A stretch of 43,574 bases of DNA from Mycolicibacter sinensis (lineage in GTDB: Bacteria; Actinomycetota; Actinomycetes; Mycobacteriales; Mycobacteriaceae): assembly GCF_001667945.1 (NCBI RefSeq), contig NZ_LZJK01000108.1, forward strand, positions 1 to 43,574. Reading direction: 5' to 3'. Shown one piece after another: positions 1 through 9,206 of this stretch. The position numbers were made by a program, and so were the translations under genes. Below the pieces are notes generated by a model. It was not told where the DNA came from. It worked only from the letters and a program-made list of their open reading frames with translations, and made no database searches. Positions within the stretch are counted from its first letter, which is position 1. The number at the start of each line of letters is the position of its first letter.

Positions 1-1400
1 ACCAGCAGCAGCACGATTTCGGTGATCGCCGAATCGGTTTCGGCGATGGTGAAACTGTGTCGGGGGTCGATCAGGAAGTAGTTGAGCAGCAGGCCCGAGA
101 CCACAGCCGACAGCATTGCGGGGGCGACGCCGCCGAGGAGGGCGACCACCAGCACGCCGACGAAGAACAGCGCGCTCTCTCCGCCTAGGCGCAGCACCGG
201 ATCCAGCCATGCGGTTGTGATCCAGCAGACTAGCGACGGCACGAGCACCGCCGCTAGCCATGGCAGCACACGGCGTTGCCGAGCCGAGAGCGCTCCGCCG
301 CGAAAGCCTTGCCCGGACTCTTCATGAGTCACTATGTGGACATCGATCTTCCCGGACAGCCGCACCACCGTCGCACCGATACCCTCGTCGAGCAAACGTG
401 CCCAGCGGGACCGCCGCGACGTCCCGATCACCAGCTGGGTGGCGTTGACGTCCCGGGCGAAATCCAACAGCGCGGTCGGCACATCGTCGCCGACGACGAC
501 GTGCAGCGAGACGCCGAGGCTGGCCGCCAACTCGCGGATCTTGCCGATCCGGGCATCGGGCAAGGGCGAGCGCCCGTCACCGCGCAGCACGTGCAGCGCC
601 AGCAACTCGGCGCTGGACTTCGACGCGATCCGCGAGGCTCGGCGGACCAGCGTCTCCGATTCCGGGCCGCCGGTGACGGCCACGACCACCCGCTCGCGCG
701 CCTCCCAGGTTGCGGTGATCTTTTTGTCGGCGCGGTAGGTGGCCAGGGCGGCGTCTACCTGGTCGGCCACCCAAAGTAGCGCCAATTCCCTTAGCGCAGT
801 GAGGTTTCCGCTGCGGAAGTAGTTGGACAGCGCTGCGTCGACCTGCTCCGGCGCGTAGACGTTGCCGTGGGCGAGCCTGCGGCGCAACGCTTCGGGTGCG
901 ATGTCGACCAGCTCGATCTGTGCGGCCTGACGGACGAACGAATCCGGCACCGTCTCTTGCTGCTGTATTCCGGTGATCTCGGCGACGACGTCGTTGAGGC
1001 TCTCCAGATGCTGCACGTTGACCGTCGAGATCACCGTGATCCCGGCGGCGAGCAGTTGCTCGACGTCCTGCCACCGCTTGCGGTTCGCGCTGCCCGGTGT
1101 GTTGGTGTGGGCCAACTCGTCGACGAGCACTACCTGCGGCCGCCGAGCCAGCACCGCGGGGACGTCGAGCTCGGGGAAACGCTTGCCCCGGTAGTCGATC
1201 AAAAGCGGCGGTACGACCTCGATTCCGTCCAGCAGTTCCGCTGTCTTCTTCCGGCCGTGGGTCTCGATCGCGGCGGCGACCACATCGGTGCCGCGTTCGG
1301 CCCGGCGGTGGGCTTCGCCGAGCATCGCGTAGGTTTTGCCGACCCCGGGCGATGCACCGAGATAGATCCGCAGTTCGCCCCGCCGGCCACGCTGCCTCAT
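1..1400 (-). CDS. kdpD: KdpD sensor histidine kinase, N-terminal part (runs off window)
   Basis: Potassium/turgor sensor kinase of the KdpD-KdpE two-component system, an inner-membrane protein. About 466 codons are visible; the C-terminal kinase core lies beyond base 1. Domain order: KdpD N-terminal domain with a Walker A loop GASPGVGKT near residue 18 and the VDELAHTNTPG motif near residue 100; a Usp-like domain (VAVTGGPESE, later GTSRRSRWARLL) at about residues 235-360; then the start of the DUF4118 membrane segments (WLAAVLVPSLVCW, ALFFVGVLVVALLGG). The ATG at 1400 gives a start close to other mycobacterial KdpD proteins; an in-frame GTG at 1409 is possible. The PPE gene upstream ends only 37 bases away, leaving little room for a private promoter, and kdpFABC, normally divergent from kdpD in mycobacteria, is not there. 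Confidence 0.93.
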   Translation of the reverse strand, partial: MRQRGRRGELRIYLGASPGVGKTYAMLGEAHRRAERGTDVVAAAIETHGRKKTAELLDGIEVVPPLLIDYRGKRFPELDVPAVLARRPQVVLVDELAHTNTPGSANRKRWQDVEQLLAAGITVISTVNVQHLESLNDVVAEITGIQQQETVPDSFVRQAAQIELVDIAPEALRRRLAHGNVYAPEQVDAALSNYFRSGNLTALRELALLWVADQVDAALATYRADKKITATWEARERVVVAVTGGPESETLVRRASRIASKSSAELLALHVLRGDGRSPLPDARIGKIRELAASLGVSLHVVVGDDVPTALLDFARDVNATQLVIGTSRRSRWARLLDEGIGATVVRLSGKIDVHIVTHEESGQGFRGGALSARQRRVLPWLAAVLVPSLVCWITTAWLDPVLRLGGESALFFVGVLVVALLGGVAPAMLSAVVSGLLLNYFLIDPRHSFTIAETDSAITEIVLLL

Positions 1401-1437
1401 GACGCTCACCCGACCATCATCCCGGCAAGCCGCGTCG

Positions 1438-2622
1438 TCAGCCAGCGGCGACCGGTCGCGACATCACGGTGGGCTTGAATCCGTAGCGCGGATCGCTGAA
1501 ACCGCGGCCGCCACGTGCTGCGGCCGCCCCGGCGGCACCCATCGCGGCTGGAACCGCCGACACCGATTGCCCTTCCTCGACCGCACCGGGAATCCATTCC
1601 GAGGTGATCAGCGGTGCCGCACCGGCCTCGGACGGCAGCGCCCCTGGCCAGCTCGTCGGCACCGAGAGCCCACCGACCGGGGCGGCCTGGGCCACGCTGG
1701 CCAGCACCGGCGCCCGGCCGGCCGCTGCAGCGCCGGAGGCGGCCGCGCCGCCCGGGGCGTCCACAGAATCCACCAGGATCGGGCCGGTGGCGGCGCCCAC
1801 GCCGGGCGAGGCGATGGCGATGGCGCTGGCGATGCCGGCGAACAGGTGCCACGAGCCGGCGGTCACCGCGTAGGTGCTGTAGGTCTGAATCGCGTTCCAG
1901 ATCCCGATGTTCTGCGTCGAGCCGATGAAATCCGACAGGAAATCGCCGGCCTGGGCCGGCCCGGCCGCCGCGCTCAACGGGGAGGACAGGCTCTGCACGG
2001 TGTTGGGCAGCCCGGAAATCAGCTGGGACAACCCGTTCTGGGTTCCGCTGGCCGAGGCCTGGCCGACCGCGGCAGCCTGACCCGCCGTGCCGAGCGGGTT
2101 GGCGATCGCGTTGGGGGAAGACAGGGGCTGCAAGGTTCCAGCGCTCGCAGAGGAGGCCGCGTAGCCGTACATGGCGATGGCGTCCTGCGCCCACATCTCG
2201 GCGTACTGGGCTTCGGTGGCGGCGATCGCGGGCGTGTTGATGCCCAGGAAGTTCGAGGCGACCAGCGCGACCAGCTGCGCTCGGTTGGCGGCGATCACCG
2301 GCGGCGGCACCATCATCGCGAACGCCGCTTCGAAGGCGGCGGCCGACGCGGTGGCCTGGGCGGCTGCGTGCTCGGCGGCGGCCGCGGTGGTGTTGAGCCA
2401 GTTGATGTAGGGCGTCACGGCCGCCGCCATCGACGCCGAAGCCGGGCCCTGCCACTCCTCGCCGGTCAGCGCCGCGACCGCCGACTGGTAGGACGTCGCG
2501 GTCGTCGCAAGCTCGGCGCCCAGACTGTTCCATGCCGCCGCGGCGGCCATCATCGGTGCCGCTCCGGCACCGGCATACATCAGGCCGGAGTTGATCTCCG
2601 GGGGTAACGCGCCAAAGTCCAT
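1438..2622 (-). CDS. PPE family protein, PPE-SVP subfamily
   Basis: PPE protein of 394 residues, expected to be secreted or surface-exposed through a type VII (ESX-5-like) system as a heterodimer with a PE partner. It begins [13 protein letters not shown], has the conserved Trp-x-Gly turn (EEWQGPAS, about residue 60) and the helical PPE core to about residue 180 ([16 protein letters not shown]). A variable alanine/serine-rich middle is followed by the SVP motif (GGLSVPTSW, about residue 320) and the subfamily tail [16 protein letters not shown]. The ATG at 2622 gives the canonical PPE start; a TTG three codons upstream is less likely. It lies 40 bases downstream of the PE gene at 2663-3475, its probable co-transcribed partner. 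Confidence 0.93.
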   Translation of the reverse strand: MDFGALPPEINSGLMYAGAGAAPMMAAAAAWNSLGAELATTATSYQSAVAALTGEEWQGPASASMAAAVTPYINWLNTTAAAAEHAAAQATASAAAFEAAFAMMVPPPVIAANRAQLVALVASNFLGINTPAIAATEAQYAEMWAQDAIAMYGYAASSASAGTLQPLSSPNAIANPLGTAGQAAAVGQASASGTQNGLSQLISGLPNTVQSLSSPLSAAAGPAQAGDFLSDFIGSTQNIGIWNAIQTYSTYAVTAGSWHLFAGIASAIAIASPGVGAATGPILVDSVDAPGGAAASGAAAAGRAPVLASVAQAAPVGGLSVPTSWPGALPSEAGAAPLITSEWIPGAVEEGQSVSAVPAAMGAAGAAAARGGRGFSDPRYGFKPTVMSRPVAAG

Positions 2623-2662
2623 CTTCGTCAATTCCGATCGCTGGTCACCGATTGTCTCCCCG

Positions 2663-3475
2663 TCAGCCCACCGGCGGGCGGGGCATCACCTTCGGCTTGA
2701 TGCCGTAACGCAACCGGCCGCGGCTGCCCTGGTCGCTCGTGGACGCCGGCAGTCCGGCGGGTACGGCCGCCGTCGAGGCACGGGGTGCCGCGGCCGCGGT
2801 GCTGGTGCCGGAGAGTGCCGCCGGTGCGGTCCCCGCCGGAGCGGCCTCGCCGGCCCAGCTCGGTGGCACCGGCGTGCCGAGGGGCCGCGCCGCGGCCGGG
2901 CCCGCGCTCGCCGAGACCGGTGCTGCCGCGCCGGCCGGCGTGGTCTGGCTGGTGAGGCCCGCTGAGGGCAGCAGCGATTCGGGTGCGACCTGGTGAACGA
3001 CCCCCGAGGGCGACGTGATGTAACCCTTGCCCAACCCGGTGAACTCCGAGGCGGCCGAGCCGATGGTGCCGGCCTGCATGGCGGCCAGGATGGAGCTGTT
3101 GCTGGCGATCCCGCCCAGCCCGTATGTCGGGTCGGCGGCCCCCGAGCCGGCGCCCAGTCCTGCGGTTGCCGTGCCCAGCCCGGCGGCTGCGGAGTTGGCC
3201 GTCTCGGTGTAGCCGTAGGAGTCGCCGCTGGTGCGCAGCGTGTTGACGAACATCTCCTGGATCGCCGCGGCCTGGGCGCTGATCTGCTGGTACAGCTGCC
3301 CGTAGGCGGCGAACTGGGTCGCCTGCAGGATCGAGACCTCGTCGGCCCCGGCCGGGGCGATGCTGGTGGTGGGTGTGGCCGCCGCGGCATTCTGCGCGGT
3401 CATCGCCGAGCCGATCGCTTGCAGGTTGCTGGCGGTCGCCGCCATCGCCTCGGGATGGGTGGTCACGAAGGACAT
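2663..3475 (-). CDS. PE family protein with PPE-SVP-like C-terminal tail
   Basis: Protein of 270 residues. Residues 1-95 are a normal PE domain ([11 protein letters not shown] start, then a helical hairpin, SYGYTETAN carrying the YxxxE secretion signal). Instead of ending near residue 99 as the other two PE proteins here do, it continues with a GLGG-containing Ala/Pro/Thr-rich linker and finishes with [12 protein letters not shown] and [16 protein letters not shown]. That ending matches the SVP motif and closing signature of the neighbouring PPE-SVP proteins, so PE and PPE modules appear joined in one chain. The ATG at 3475 has AGGAG eight bases upstream; the upstream in-frame extension to 3526 carries no PE sequence and is rejected. 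It is the first gene of a two-gene PE-PPE unit ending at 1438. Confidence 0.92.
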   Translation of the reverse strand: MSFVTTHPEAMAATASNLQAIGSAMTAQNAAAATPTTSIAPAGADEVSILQATQFAAYGQLYQQISAQAAAIQEMFVNTLRTSGDSYGYTETANSAAAGLGTATAGLGAGSGAADPTYGLGGIASNSSILAAMQAGTIGSAASEFTGLGKGYITSPSGVVHQVAPESLLPSAGLTSQTTPAGAAAPVSASAGPAAARPLGTPVPPSWAGEAAPAGTAPAALSGTSTAAAAPRASTAAVPAGLPASTSDQGSRGRLRYGIKPKVMPRPPVG

Positions 3476-3557
3476 GACTTCTCCTGATGGAAAACGGGCC
3501 GGCCGTCGGCCGAGTGCAGGGTCCACTGTTTCCGTTCGAACGCCGGATTGCAGAAGT

Positions 3558-3598
3558 CGTTTACGGGTTCTTAACGCCCCTGCCAGGATTCTTGACGG
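3558..3598 (-). promoter_or_regulatory. Tandem response-regulator-like boxes upstream of PE (copy 1)
   Basis: On the minus strand this reads CGTCAAGAATCC, about nine bases, then CGTTAAGAACC followed directly by CGTAAACGACT. The last two are 11-bp units sharing CGT(T)AA. The same arrangement occurs at 5905-5944 and 9583-9624, each about 80-110 bases before a PE start codon. Direct repeats with 11-bp spacing are typical of OmpR/PhoB-family response regulators such as PhoP or MtrA in mycobacteria; which regulator acts here is not deducible. Confidence 0.5.
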
Positions 3599-3639
3599 TT
3601 TATTCGCACAGGCACTTCACAGCGGTCCGGTGGCCCGGC

Positions 3640-3924
3640 TCAGGCCCAGCTGGACCCCACCGCCGCATCGGTGCTGGCCATGTTGTTGCCGGCGGCCTGC
3701 ACCTTCTGGCCGTGGGCGTTGGCCTGGGAGTAGATGACCTGGAAGTTTCGTCCGAGTTGGGTGATGAATTCCTGGCAGGCCACCGAACCGGCGCCGCCCC
3801 AGAAGTCCCCGGCGGCCAGCACGTCGTGCACGATCGCCTGGTGTTCGGCCTCCAACGAGGCGGCCTGGGCGCGGATCAGTGCGCCGTGGGCGTCGACATC
3901 ACCGAACTGGTAGTTGATGGACAT
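3640..3924 (-). CDS. esxI-like: ESAT-6-like protein, EsxI/EsxN (Mtb9.9) family
   Basis: WXG100 secreted protein of 94 residues, partner of the adjacent 98-residue Esx protein and exported as a heterodimer by a type VII system (ESX-5 in M. tuberculosis for this family). It starts MSINYQFGDVDAHGA and has the FWGGAGS turn near residue 42 and the ending TDAAVGSSWA. It differs from the second copy at 6019-6303 at five residues, so the two derive from a recent duplication or gene conversion. The ATG at 3924 has AAGGAAA upstream, and the gene follows the partner by 21 bases. The exact M. tuberculosis counterpart (esxI, K, L, N, O) cannot be separated by sequence alone. Confidence 0.95.
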   Translation of the reverse strand: MSINYQFGDVDAHGALIRAQAASLEAEHQAIVHDVLAAGDFWGGAGSVACQEFITQLGRNFQVIYSQANAHGQKVQAAGNNMASTDAAVGSSWA

Positions 3925-3945
3925 CGTCGGGTTTCCTTTCCTTGG

Positions 3946-4242
3946 TTAGCTGCTCAGGGTCTGCTGCGAGGCAGCTTCCTGCTGTTCGTAGTGGTTCGCG
4001 TCGCGAATCAGACCGTCGCGTACGCCGTGGAGCATGTTGACGATGTTGCGGAACGCGGTCTGCATCTGGCCCATGGTGTCGTAGGACGTCCGCTCGGCCA
4101 GACCGCCCCAGCCGGAGCCGGAGATGCTGGTCGAGGACGCCCACATTCGCCGGGCCTCGTCCTCCACCGTCTGCGCATGAGTGTCGAACCGGGCCGCCAT
4201 GGAACGCATCGCGTCCGGGTCGGTCATAAAGCGTGTGGTCAT
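3946..4242 (-). CDS. esxJ-like: ESAT-6-like protein, EsxJ/EsxM (QILSS) family
   Basis: WXG100 protein of 98 residues forming the first half of an Esx pair. It begins [13 protein letters not shown], carries the SGWGGLAE turn near residue 45, and ends with [14 protein letters not shown], which holds the YxxxE type VII secretion signal. It differs from the copy at 6318-6614 at seven positions, including Thr for Ile in the closing motif. The ATG at 4242 is preceded by AAGGAG at good spacing; longer in-frame extension has no family similarity. It is read after the PPE gene ending at 4277, in the unit PE-PPE-esxJ-esxI. Confidence 0.95.
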   Translation of the reverse strand: MTTRFMTDPDAMRSMAARFDTHAQTVEDEARRMWASSTSISGSGWGGLAERTSYDTMGQMQTAFRNIVNMLHGVRDGLIRDANHYEQQEAASQQTLSS

Positions 4243-4276
4243 GGGTGTGTCTCCTTCGTGAATTGTTCGTGCCGGG

Positions 4277-5497
4277 TCAGCCGGCCAGGACCGGGTGCGC
4301 GACAACGTTTGGCTTGAACCCGTACTGGGGCACATTGCCGGTGGGTCCGCCGCGTCCGCCGAGGCCACCGATCGGCATTCCTGCCGGTATGGCCGAAGCC
4401 CCGTTTGCGGCGGTCGCGCTCAAACCGGCGCCGGGCGCCGCGGCGACGGTGCCGGAGGTGGTTCCGGCAAGCCAGTTCTGCGGTACCGACAGCATGCCGA
4501 CCGAGCTGGCCTGTCCGAGGGCCGCGGAAACCGGCGCGCCGCCGAACGTGCCGAGCCCGCCGAGGCCGGCGAAGCCCGCCGAGCCCAGCGAAGCCACCGG
4601 TGCCACCGCACCGACGGCCGAACCCAGCCCGCCGGCGGCCGCGGAGCCCGCTGTTCCCACCGAGGAGCCCGCACTGCTGCCGAGGCTGCTCAAGAACCCG
4701 ACGGCGGTCGACAGCGTGCTGGCCACATTCCAGGCCCCGGTGTTGACCATTCCGTTGATGCTGTCGGTGATCTGGCTGTTGTCGAACAGACTGCCCAGCA
4801 GCCCCGACAAGCCGGACGACGTCGACGACGAACCGCCCTGTGCCGGCGAGGCCAGGCTTTGCAGCACGCCGGGCAGCGTGGAGATCAGCTGGCTGGTCTG
4901 GCTGTTGTCCGCAGCGGCGGCGCCGGCGGCCTGGCCGGTCGCGGCGGCCTGGCCGGCCAACCCGGCGGGGTTGGTGGTCTGGCTGGGCTCGGCGAACGGC
5001 GTCAGCTGCGAGGCAGCCGCCGATCCGCCCGCGTAGCCGTACATCGCAGCGGCGTCCTGGGCCCACATCTCGGCGTAGTGCGCCTCGGTGGCCGTGATCG
5101 CCGGGGTGTTCTGCCCCAGCAGGTTGGTTGCGACCAAGGTCATCAGCAGGCTGCGGTTGGCCACGATCACCGGTGGGGGAACCGTCATCGCGAACGCCGT
5201 CTCGAACGCGGCGGCCGCCGCGGTGGCCTGACCGGCGGCCTGCTCGGCCTGGGCGGCGGTGGTGTTCATCCACGCCACGTAGGGAGCCGCCGCGGCGGCC
5301 ATCGATGCCGACGCCGGACCGGCCCACAGTTCCCCGGCCATCCGTGCTATCACCGCCTGGTAGGCGGCCGCGGTCGAGCCCAATTCGGCGGCCAGACCGC
5401 GCCAGGCTGCGGCGGCTGCCAAGAGCGGGCCCGCCCCAGGCCCGGTGTACATCCAGGCCGAGTTGACTTCCGGCGGCAATGCCCCGAAATCCATCAT
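4277..5497 (-). CDS. PPE family protein, PPE-SVP subfamily
   Basis: PPE protein of 406 residues. It has [19 protein letters not shown] at the start, the LWAGPAS turn near residue 60, the [20 protein letters not shown] segment ending the conserved core, a Gly/Ala/Ser-rich variable part, the SVP motif GMLSVPQNW near residue 340 and the tail [16 protein letters not shown]. Two consecutive ATG codons (5497, 5494) are possible starts. It sits 27 bases after the PE gene 5525-5824, its likely dimer partner, and 34 bases before the Esx pair. This layout matches the M. tuberculosis PE8-PPE15-esxJ-esxI order, so it is the best PPE15 counterpart by position. Confidence 0.94.
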   Translation of the reverse strand: MMDFGALPPEVNSAWMYTGPGAGPLLAAAAAWRGLAAELGSTAAAYQAVIARMAGELWAGPASASMAAAAAPYVAWMNTTAAQAEQAAGQATAAAAAFETAFAMTVPPPVIVANRSLLMTLVATNLLGQNTPAITATEAHYAEMWAQDAAAMYGYAGGSAAASQLTPFAEPSQTTNPAGLAGQAAATGQAAGAAAADNSQTSQLISTLPGVLQSLASPAQGGSSSTSSGLSGLLGSLFDNSQITDSINGMVNTGAWNVASTLSTAVGFLSSLGSSAGSSVGTAGSAAAGGLGSAVGAVAPVASLGSAGFAGLGGLGTFGGAPVSAALGQASSVGMLSVPQNWLAGTTSGTVAAAPGAGLSATAANGASAIPAGMPIGGLGGRGGPTGNVPQYGFKPNVVAHPVLAG

Positions 5498-5524
5498 GTC
5501 TTGAATCCCTTTGTCTGGCCGGGC

Positions 5525-5824
5525 TTACCGGGCCGCGATCGCGTTGGCGGCCTCGGTGGCCGCGTACGATCCAGCGCTGGTGATCAGCGTGGTGACGAAC
5601 ATCTGGTGAATCGCATTCGCCTGGGCACTGACCGCCTGGTACAGGCCGGCGTGTGCCACGAACTGCGCGGCGGTCAACGCCGACACCGGGTCCGCCGCTG
5701 CGGGAACCACACTGGTGGTCACCGCGGCGGCAGCCGCATTCTGGGCGGCCATCGCCGAGCCGATACCGGTCAATTCGCCGGCCGCGGCCGTCAGCTCTGC
5801 AGGCTGAGCGCTCACGAACGACAT
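5525..5824 (-). CDS. PE family protein (PE domain only)
   Basis: PE protein of 99 residues consisting only of the PE helical hairpin. It starts MSFVSAQPAELTAAAGELTG and ends near SYAATEAANAIAAR, which contains the YxxxE secretion signal. It is the probable partner of the following PPE protein and heads a unit PE-PPE-esxJ-esxI. The region upstream holds the 11-bp paired boxes and, further on, the terminator after the preceding esxI-type gene, so this unit probably has its own promoter. Confidence 0.94.
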   Translation of the reverse strand: MSFVSAQPAELTAAAGELTGIGSAMAAQNAAAAAVTTSVVPAAADPVSALTAAQFVAHAGLYQAVSAQANAIHQMFVTTLITSAGSYAATEAANAIAAR

Positions 5825-5904
5825 CGCTGTCTCCTAACCGAACCAGCCGGCACCTTGCCGGCCGAGATCCACCGTGCCGCAACGATGCTCGGTTAGTAGT
5901 GACC

Positions 5905-5944
5905 CTTACGCGCTCTTAACGGCGCCGGATCGAACCTTGACGGG
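5905..5944 (-). promoter_or_regulatory. Tandem response-regulator-like boxes upstream of PE (copy 2)
   Basis: Minus-strand order: CCCGTCAAGGTTCG, a short gap, CGTTAAGAGCG and immediately CGTAAGGGTCA. Same architecture and 11-bp spacing as at 3558-3598 and 9583-9624, located about 80 bases upstream of the PE start at 5824. Confidence 0.5.
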
Positions 5945-5967
5945 TCCTTGATGTCGCAGAAGACAAA

Positions 5968-6002
5968 CAAACCGGCGCAGCCCCCTCCGCTGCGCCGGTT
6001 TG
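5968..6002 (-). terminator. Intrinsic terminator-like hairpin after esxI-type gene
   Basis: A perfect 14-bp stem (5968-5981 with 5989-6002) closes a 7-base loop. On the minus strand the stem is followed by TTTGTCTT, a T-rich run. It lies 17 bases after the esxI-type stop codon and separates the first PE/PPE/Esx unit from the second. Confidence 0.75.
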
Positions 6003-6018
6003 CTTGATCGGGGCTTTG

Positions 6019-6303
6019 TCAGGCCCAGCTGGAGCCGACAGAGGCGTCGGTGTTGGCCATGTTGTTGCCGGCGGTCTGCACCTTCTGACCGTGGGCGTTG
6101 GCCTGGGAGTAGATGACCTGGAAGTTGCGGCCGAGCTGGGCCACGAACTCCTGGCAGGCCACCGAACCCGCGCCACCCCAGAAGTCCCCGGCAGCCAGCA
6201 CATCATGCACGATCGCCTGGTGCTCGGCCTCCAACGAAGCGGCCTGGGCGCGGATCAACGCACCGTGGGCATCCACATCACCGAACTGGTAGTTAATGCT
6301 CAT
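6019..6303 (-). CDS. esxI-like: ESAT-6-like protein, EsxI/EsxN family (second copy)
   Basis: WXG100 protein of 94 residues, nearly the same as the product of 3640-3924: MSINYQFGDVDAHGA start, FWGGAGS turn, TDASVGSSWA ending; five substitutions between them. It is the last gene of its unit, directly before the hairpin at 5968-6002. The ATG at 6303 follows a GGAGGAG-type ribosome binding site, and the partner esxJ-type gene ends 14 bases upstream. A long in-frame upstream extension to 6516 overlaps the partner gene and is not coding for this protein. Confidence 0.95.
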   Translation of the reverse strand: MSINYQFGDVDAHGALIRAQAASLEAEHQAIVHDVLAAGDFWGGAGSVACQEFVAQLGRNFQVIYSQANAHGQKVQTAGNNMANTDASVGSSWA

Positions 6304-6317
6304 CTGTAGTTCTCCTC

Positions 6318-6614
6318 CTAGCTCGACAGGATCTGCTGGGAAGCAGCTTCCTGCTGCTCGTAGTGGTTCGCGTCGCGAATCAGACCATCGCGCACCCCGT
6401 GCAACATGTTCACGATGTTGCGAAACGCCGTCTGCATCTGACCCATCGTGTCGTAAGACGTCCGCTCGGCCAGACCACCCCAGCCCGCACCGGAGATGTT
6501 GGTCGACGACGCCCACATCCGCCGGGCCTCATCCTCGACCGTCTGGGCGTGCACATCAAAACGCCCCGCCATCGCCCGCATCGCATCCGGATCGGTCATA
6601 AAACGTGTTGCCAT
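6318..6614 (-). CDS. esxJ-like: ESAT-6-like protein, EsxJ/EsxM family (second copy)
   Basis: WXG100 protein of 98 residues with [13 protein letters not shown] at the start, GAGWGGLAE near residue 45 and [14 protein letters not shown] at the end, the typical QILSS signature. It should form a 1:1 helical-bundle dimer with the next gene product and be exported through a type VII system. The ATG at 6614 is preceded by AAGGAG. It follows the PPE gene ending at 6662 by 47 bases. Confidence 0.95.
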   Translation of the reverse strand: MATRFMTDPDAMRAMAGRFDVHAQTVEDEARRMWASSTNISGAGWGGLAERTSYDTMGQMQTAFRNIVNMLHGVRDGLIRDANHYEQQEAASQQILSS

Positions 6615-6661
6615 TGTCGTGTCTCCTTACCTGAAGTTGGTTGGCGTAGCGTGAATCTGCT

Positions 6662-7933
6662 TTATCCGGCAACGACCGGCCGGGCCATCACGGTCGGCTT
6701 GAACCCGTAGCGGGGGGTGCTCAGACCGAAGCCGCCCCGGTCGGCGCCGACCGGCATTCCGCCAGGCATCGCGGCCATCGATTCGATTTCTTCTGGGGCG
6801 GCCGCCCAGCTGCTGGCCTGCAGAGCACTGGGGGCCTCGGCGGTGCTGGCCGGGGCGGCCGCGGCCCACGCCGGCGGTGCGGACAACTCGCCGACCAGTG
6901 TGGCCTGGCCCACGCCCGCCGAGACCGCCGGTGTGGTTGCGCTCGCGCTAAAGGCGCCGGCCGCCGCGGACGCGGCACCGGTGGTGCCACCACCCAGCGC
7001 GCCCAGGCTGCTCAGCGGGCCGCCGGGAGCCAGCAGGGCGCCGATTCCGGCACCTGCCGAACCACCGCCGAAGGCGTTGAAACCCCCGCCGGAGAAGAAG
7101 CTGGTCATGGTGGGGATCAGGCTCGACGGCGTGAAGGCCAGGGACGTTCCCGCGAAGCTCACCACGCCGTTGAGCGGATCGGACAGCAGCGAGGCGATGC
7201 CGTTCACCGAGGCGTTGTTCAAGAAGGCCGACCACAGTCCGGACAGGTCTCCTGCGGCTGCGGGCTGACTGGCCGCCGCCGGCGAGGCGAGACTCTGCAC
7301 CGCGTTCGGCAGCGACGAAATCATCTGTGCGGTTTGTGCGGTGTTGCCGGCCGCCGTGCTGCCGGCTTGACCGACCGCCGAAGCCTGGTTGGCCGTCCCG
7401 GCGGGATTCGTGTTCTGGCTCGGTTCGGAGAACGGGGTCACATTGGTCGCCGCTGCCGAGGACGCGGCGTAGCTGTACATGACTTCGGCGGCCTGAGCCC
7501 ACATCTGGAGATACTGGGCGTCGCTGGCCATGATCGCGGCGGAGTTCTGGCCGACGACGTTGGTGGCCACCAGTTGCTTCTGCTGGATGCGGTTGGCGGT
7601 GATCACCGCGGGCGGCGGGGTGGCCGCATGGGCCGCTTCGAACGCCGCCGCGGCGGCGGTGGCCTGGGTAGCGGTCTGCTCGGCGTTCGCCGCGGTCTCG
7701 GCCATCCAGGCCAGGAAGGGCTTGGCGGCGGCGGACATCGCCGCCGATGCCGGGCCCATCCACTCGTCGTCCACGAGTTGGGACAGCGTCGTCTCGTAGG
7801 ACGTCAGGGCCGAGGTGATCTCCGCGGCGAGTCCGCGCCAGGCGGAGGCGACGGCCATCATCGGCGCCGAACCAGGCCCGGAGTACAGCCGCCCCGAATT
7901 GACCTCAGGAGACAGCAGGGCGTAGTCGATCAT
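6662..7933 (-). CDS. PPE family protein, divergent PPE-SVP member
   Basis: PPE protein of 423 residues starting MIDYALLSPEVNSGRLYSG, so the usual GALPPE is ALLSPE. The turn motif EWMGPAS, the segment MWAQAAEVMYSYAASSAAA and the tail [16 protein letters not shown] place it in the SVP subfamily; the SVP motif itself is changed to ELSAPPAW. A Gly-rich stretch (SGGGFNAFGGGSAGAG) lies in the middle. The ATG at 7933 has AGGAG at correct spacing. It follows another PPE gene by 34 bases and has no PE gene of its own, so it may share the PE protein encoded at 9207-9506. Confidence 0.93.
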   Translation of the reverse strand: MIDYALLSPEVNSGRLYSGPGSAPMMAVASAWRGLAAEITSALTSYETTLSQLVDDEWMGPASAAMSAAAKPFLAWMAETAANAEQTATQATAAAAAFEAAHAATPPPAVITANRIQQKQLVATNVVGQNSAAIMASDAQYLQMWAQAAEVMYSYAASSAAATNVTPFSEPSQNTNPAGTANQASAVGQAGSTAAGNTAQTAQMISSLPNAVQSLASPAAASQPAAAGDLSGLWSAFLNNASVNGIASLLSDPLNGVVSFAGTSLAFTPSSLIPTMTSFFSGGGFNAFGGGSAGAGIGALLAPGGPLSSLGALGGGTTGAASAAAGAFSASATTPAVSAGVGQATLVGELSAPPAWAAAAPASTAEAPSALQASSWAAAPEEIESMAAMPGGMPVGADRGGFGLSTPRYGFKPTVMARPVVAG

Positions 7934-7967
7934 CGTTGCTCCTGACAAACGTTGGGCCGCAACATGG

Positions 7968-9197
7968 TCAGACCACCATCGGCTTCGGCATGACTTTTGG
8001 ACGGAACCCGTACCGCGGCGTGCCGTAGTGCATGCCGGGCCGTGCGGCACCGGTGGGAACCGGCGGCGGCATGGAGGCCATGTTGTTGTGGGTTTCGGCG
8101 GGGACCGCCCACCCGGAGGGGGCAAGGGACGCGGCGCCGGCCGGGGTGGCCGCCGACCAGCTCGCCGGCGCCGAGAACGACGTCCCGACCAGCGATGCCT
8201 GGCCCATGCTGGCGGTGACGCTCGGGGTCACCGAGCTCACCCCGAACGCGCTGCTCACCCCGCCGCCGAGCGCACCCAGGGCGCCCAGCGCGCCACCGGG
8301 ACTCAGCGCTGCCCCCAGGCCGCTTCCGAGCGCACCGCCGCCGGCGGCGTTGAAACCGCCGCCGGTCAGGTAACCGATGAGGCTCGGCAGCAGGCTGGAC
8401 GGGATGAAGGCCGCGCCGGTGCCCATCGTGTTGGCGAAGTTGTACAGCGGGTTGCCGATCAAGTACGCGAAGCCGTTGAGCTCATTGTTGCTCAGTATCG
8501 ACTCCAGCCAGGTGATCCAGTCACCCGGCGGGGTGGCGGCGGCCGGGGAGGACAGGCCCTGTATCGCGTTCGGCACCGACGAAATCATCTGCGCCACTTG
8601 AGCGTTGTTCGCGGCACCGGTTCCGGCGGCCTGAGCGACCGCGGCGGCCTGGCCGCTTTGGCCGGCCGGGTTGGTGGTCTGGGCGGGTTCGCTGAACGGG
8701 GTCACCTGCGAGGCGGCGGCCGATCCAGCGGCGTAGCCGTACATCGCGGCGGCGTCCTGCGCCCACATCTCGGCGTACAGGGCATCGAGGGCGGCGATGG
8801 CCGGGGTGTTGATGCCCAGGATGTTGGTGGCGACCAGCGCCGCCTGCTGCACCCGGTTGGTCGTGACGGCCGCCGGGGGCACCGTTGCGGCCCGGGCCGT
8901 CTCGAACGCGGTCGCGGCAGCGGTGGCCTGCGTGGCGGCCTGCTCGGCCAGCGCAGCGGTGGCGTTCATCCAGGCGATGTAGGGGGTCGCCGCGGCGTAC
9001 ATCGACGCCGAACCCGGGCCGAGCCAGTCTTCACTGGACAGTTGCGACACCACGGTCTCGTAGGAGTGTGCGGCCGACGCCAGTTCGGCGGCCATCGCGC
9101 GCCAGGCCGAGGCGGCGGACATCATCGGTGCCGATCCGGGACCGGCGTACATGCGCCCGGAGTTGATCTCGGGGGGCAAGGCTCCGTAATCCAGCAT
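7968..9197 (-). CDS. PPE family protein, PPE-SVP subfamily
   Basis: PPE protein of 409 residues: [19 protein letters not shown] start, DWLGPGSAS turn, [20 protein letters not shown] at the end of the PPE core, a Gly-rich middle shared with the next PPE protein ([16 protein letters not shown]), an SVP-type motif TSFSAPASW and the tail [15 protein letters not shown]. The ATG at 9197 is chosen over an adjacent TTG. It starts 9 bases after the stop of the PE gene 9207-9506, its probable partner. The similarity in the middle part suggests it and the PPE at 6662-7933 arose by tandem duplication. Confidence 0.94.
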   Translation of the reverse strand: MLDYGALPPEINSGRMYAGPGSAPMMSAASAWRAMAAELASAAHSYETVVSQLSSEDWLGPGSASMYAAATPYIAWMNATAALAEQAATQATAAATAFETARAATVPPAAVTTNRVQQAALVATNILGINTPAIAALDALYAEMWAQDAAAMYGYAAGSAAASQVTPFSEPAQTTNPAGQSGQAAAVAQAAGTGAANNAQVAQMISSVPNAIQGLSSPAAATPPGDWITWLESILSNNELNGFAYLIGNPLYNFANTMGTGAAFIPSSLLPSLIGYLTGGGFNAAGGGALGSGLGAALSPGGALGALGALGGGVSSAFGVSSVTPSVTASMGQASLVGTSFSAPASWSAATPAGAASLAPSGWAVPAETHNNMASMPPPVPTGAARPGMHYGTPRYGFRPKVMPKPMVV

Positions 9198-9206
9198 CAA
9201 ATCCGC

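Noticed and set aside
1399..2607. 402-codon plus-strand ORF
   Set aside because: It is antisense to the PPE gene 1438-2622; its product is Arg/Gly-rich with no domain, typical of the shadow frame in high-GC DNA.
4239..5882. 547-codon minus-strand ORF
   Set aside because: Overlaps the PPE and PE genes in another frame; the product is a low-complexity Arg/Gly sequence.
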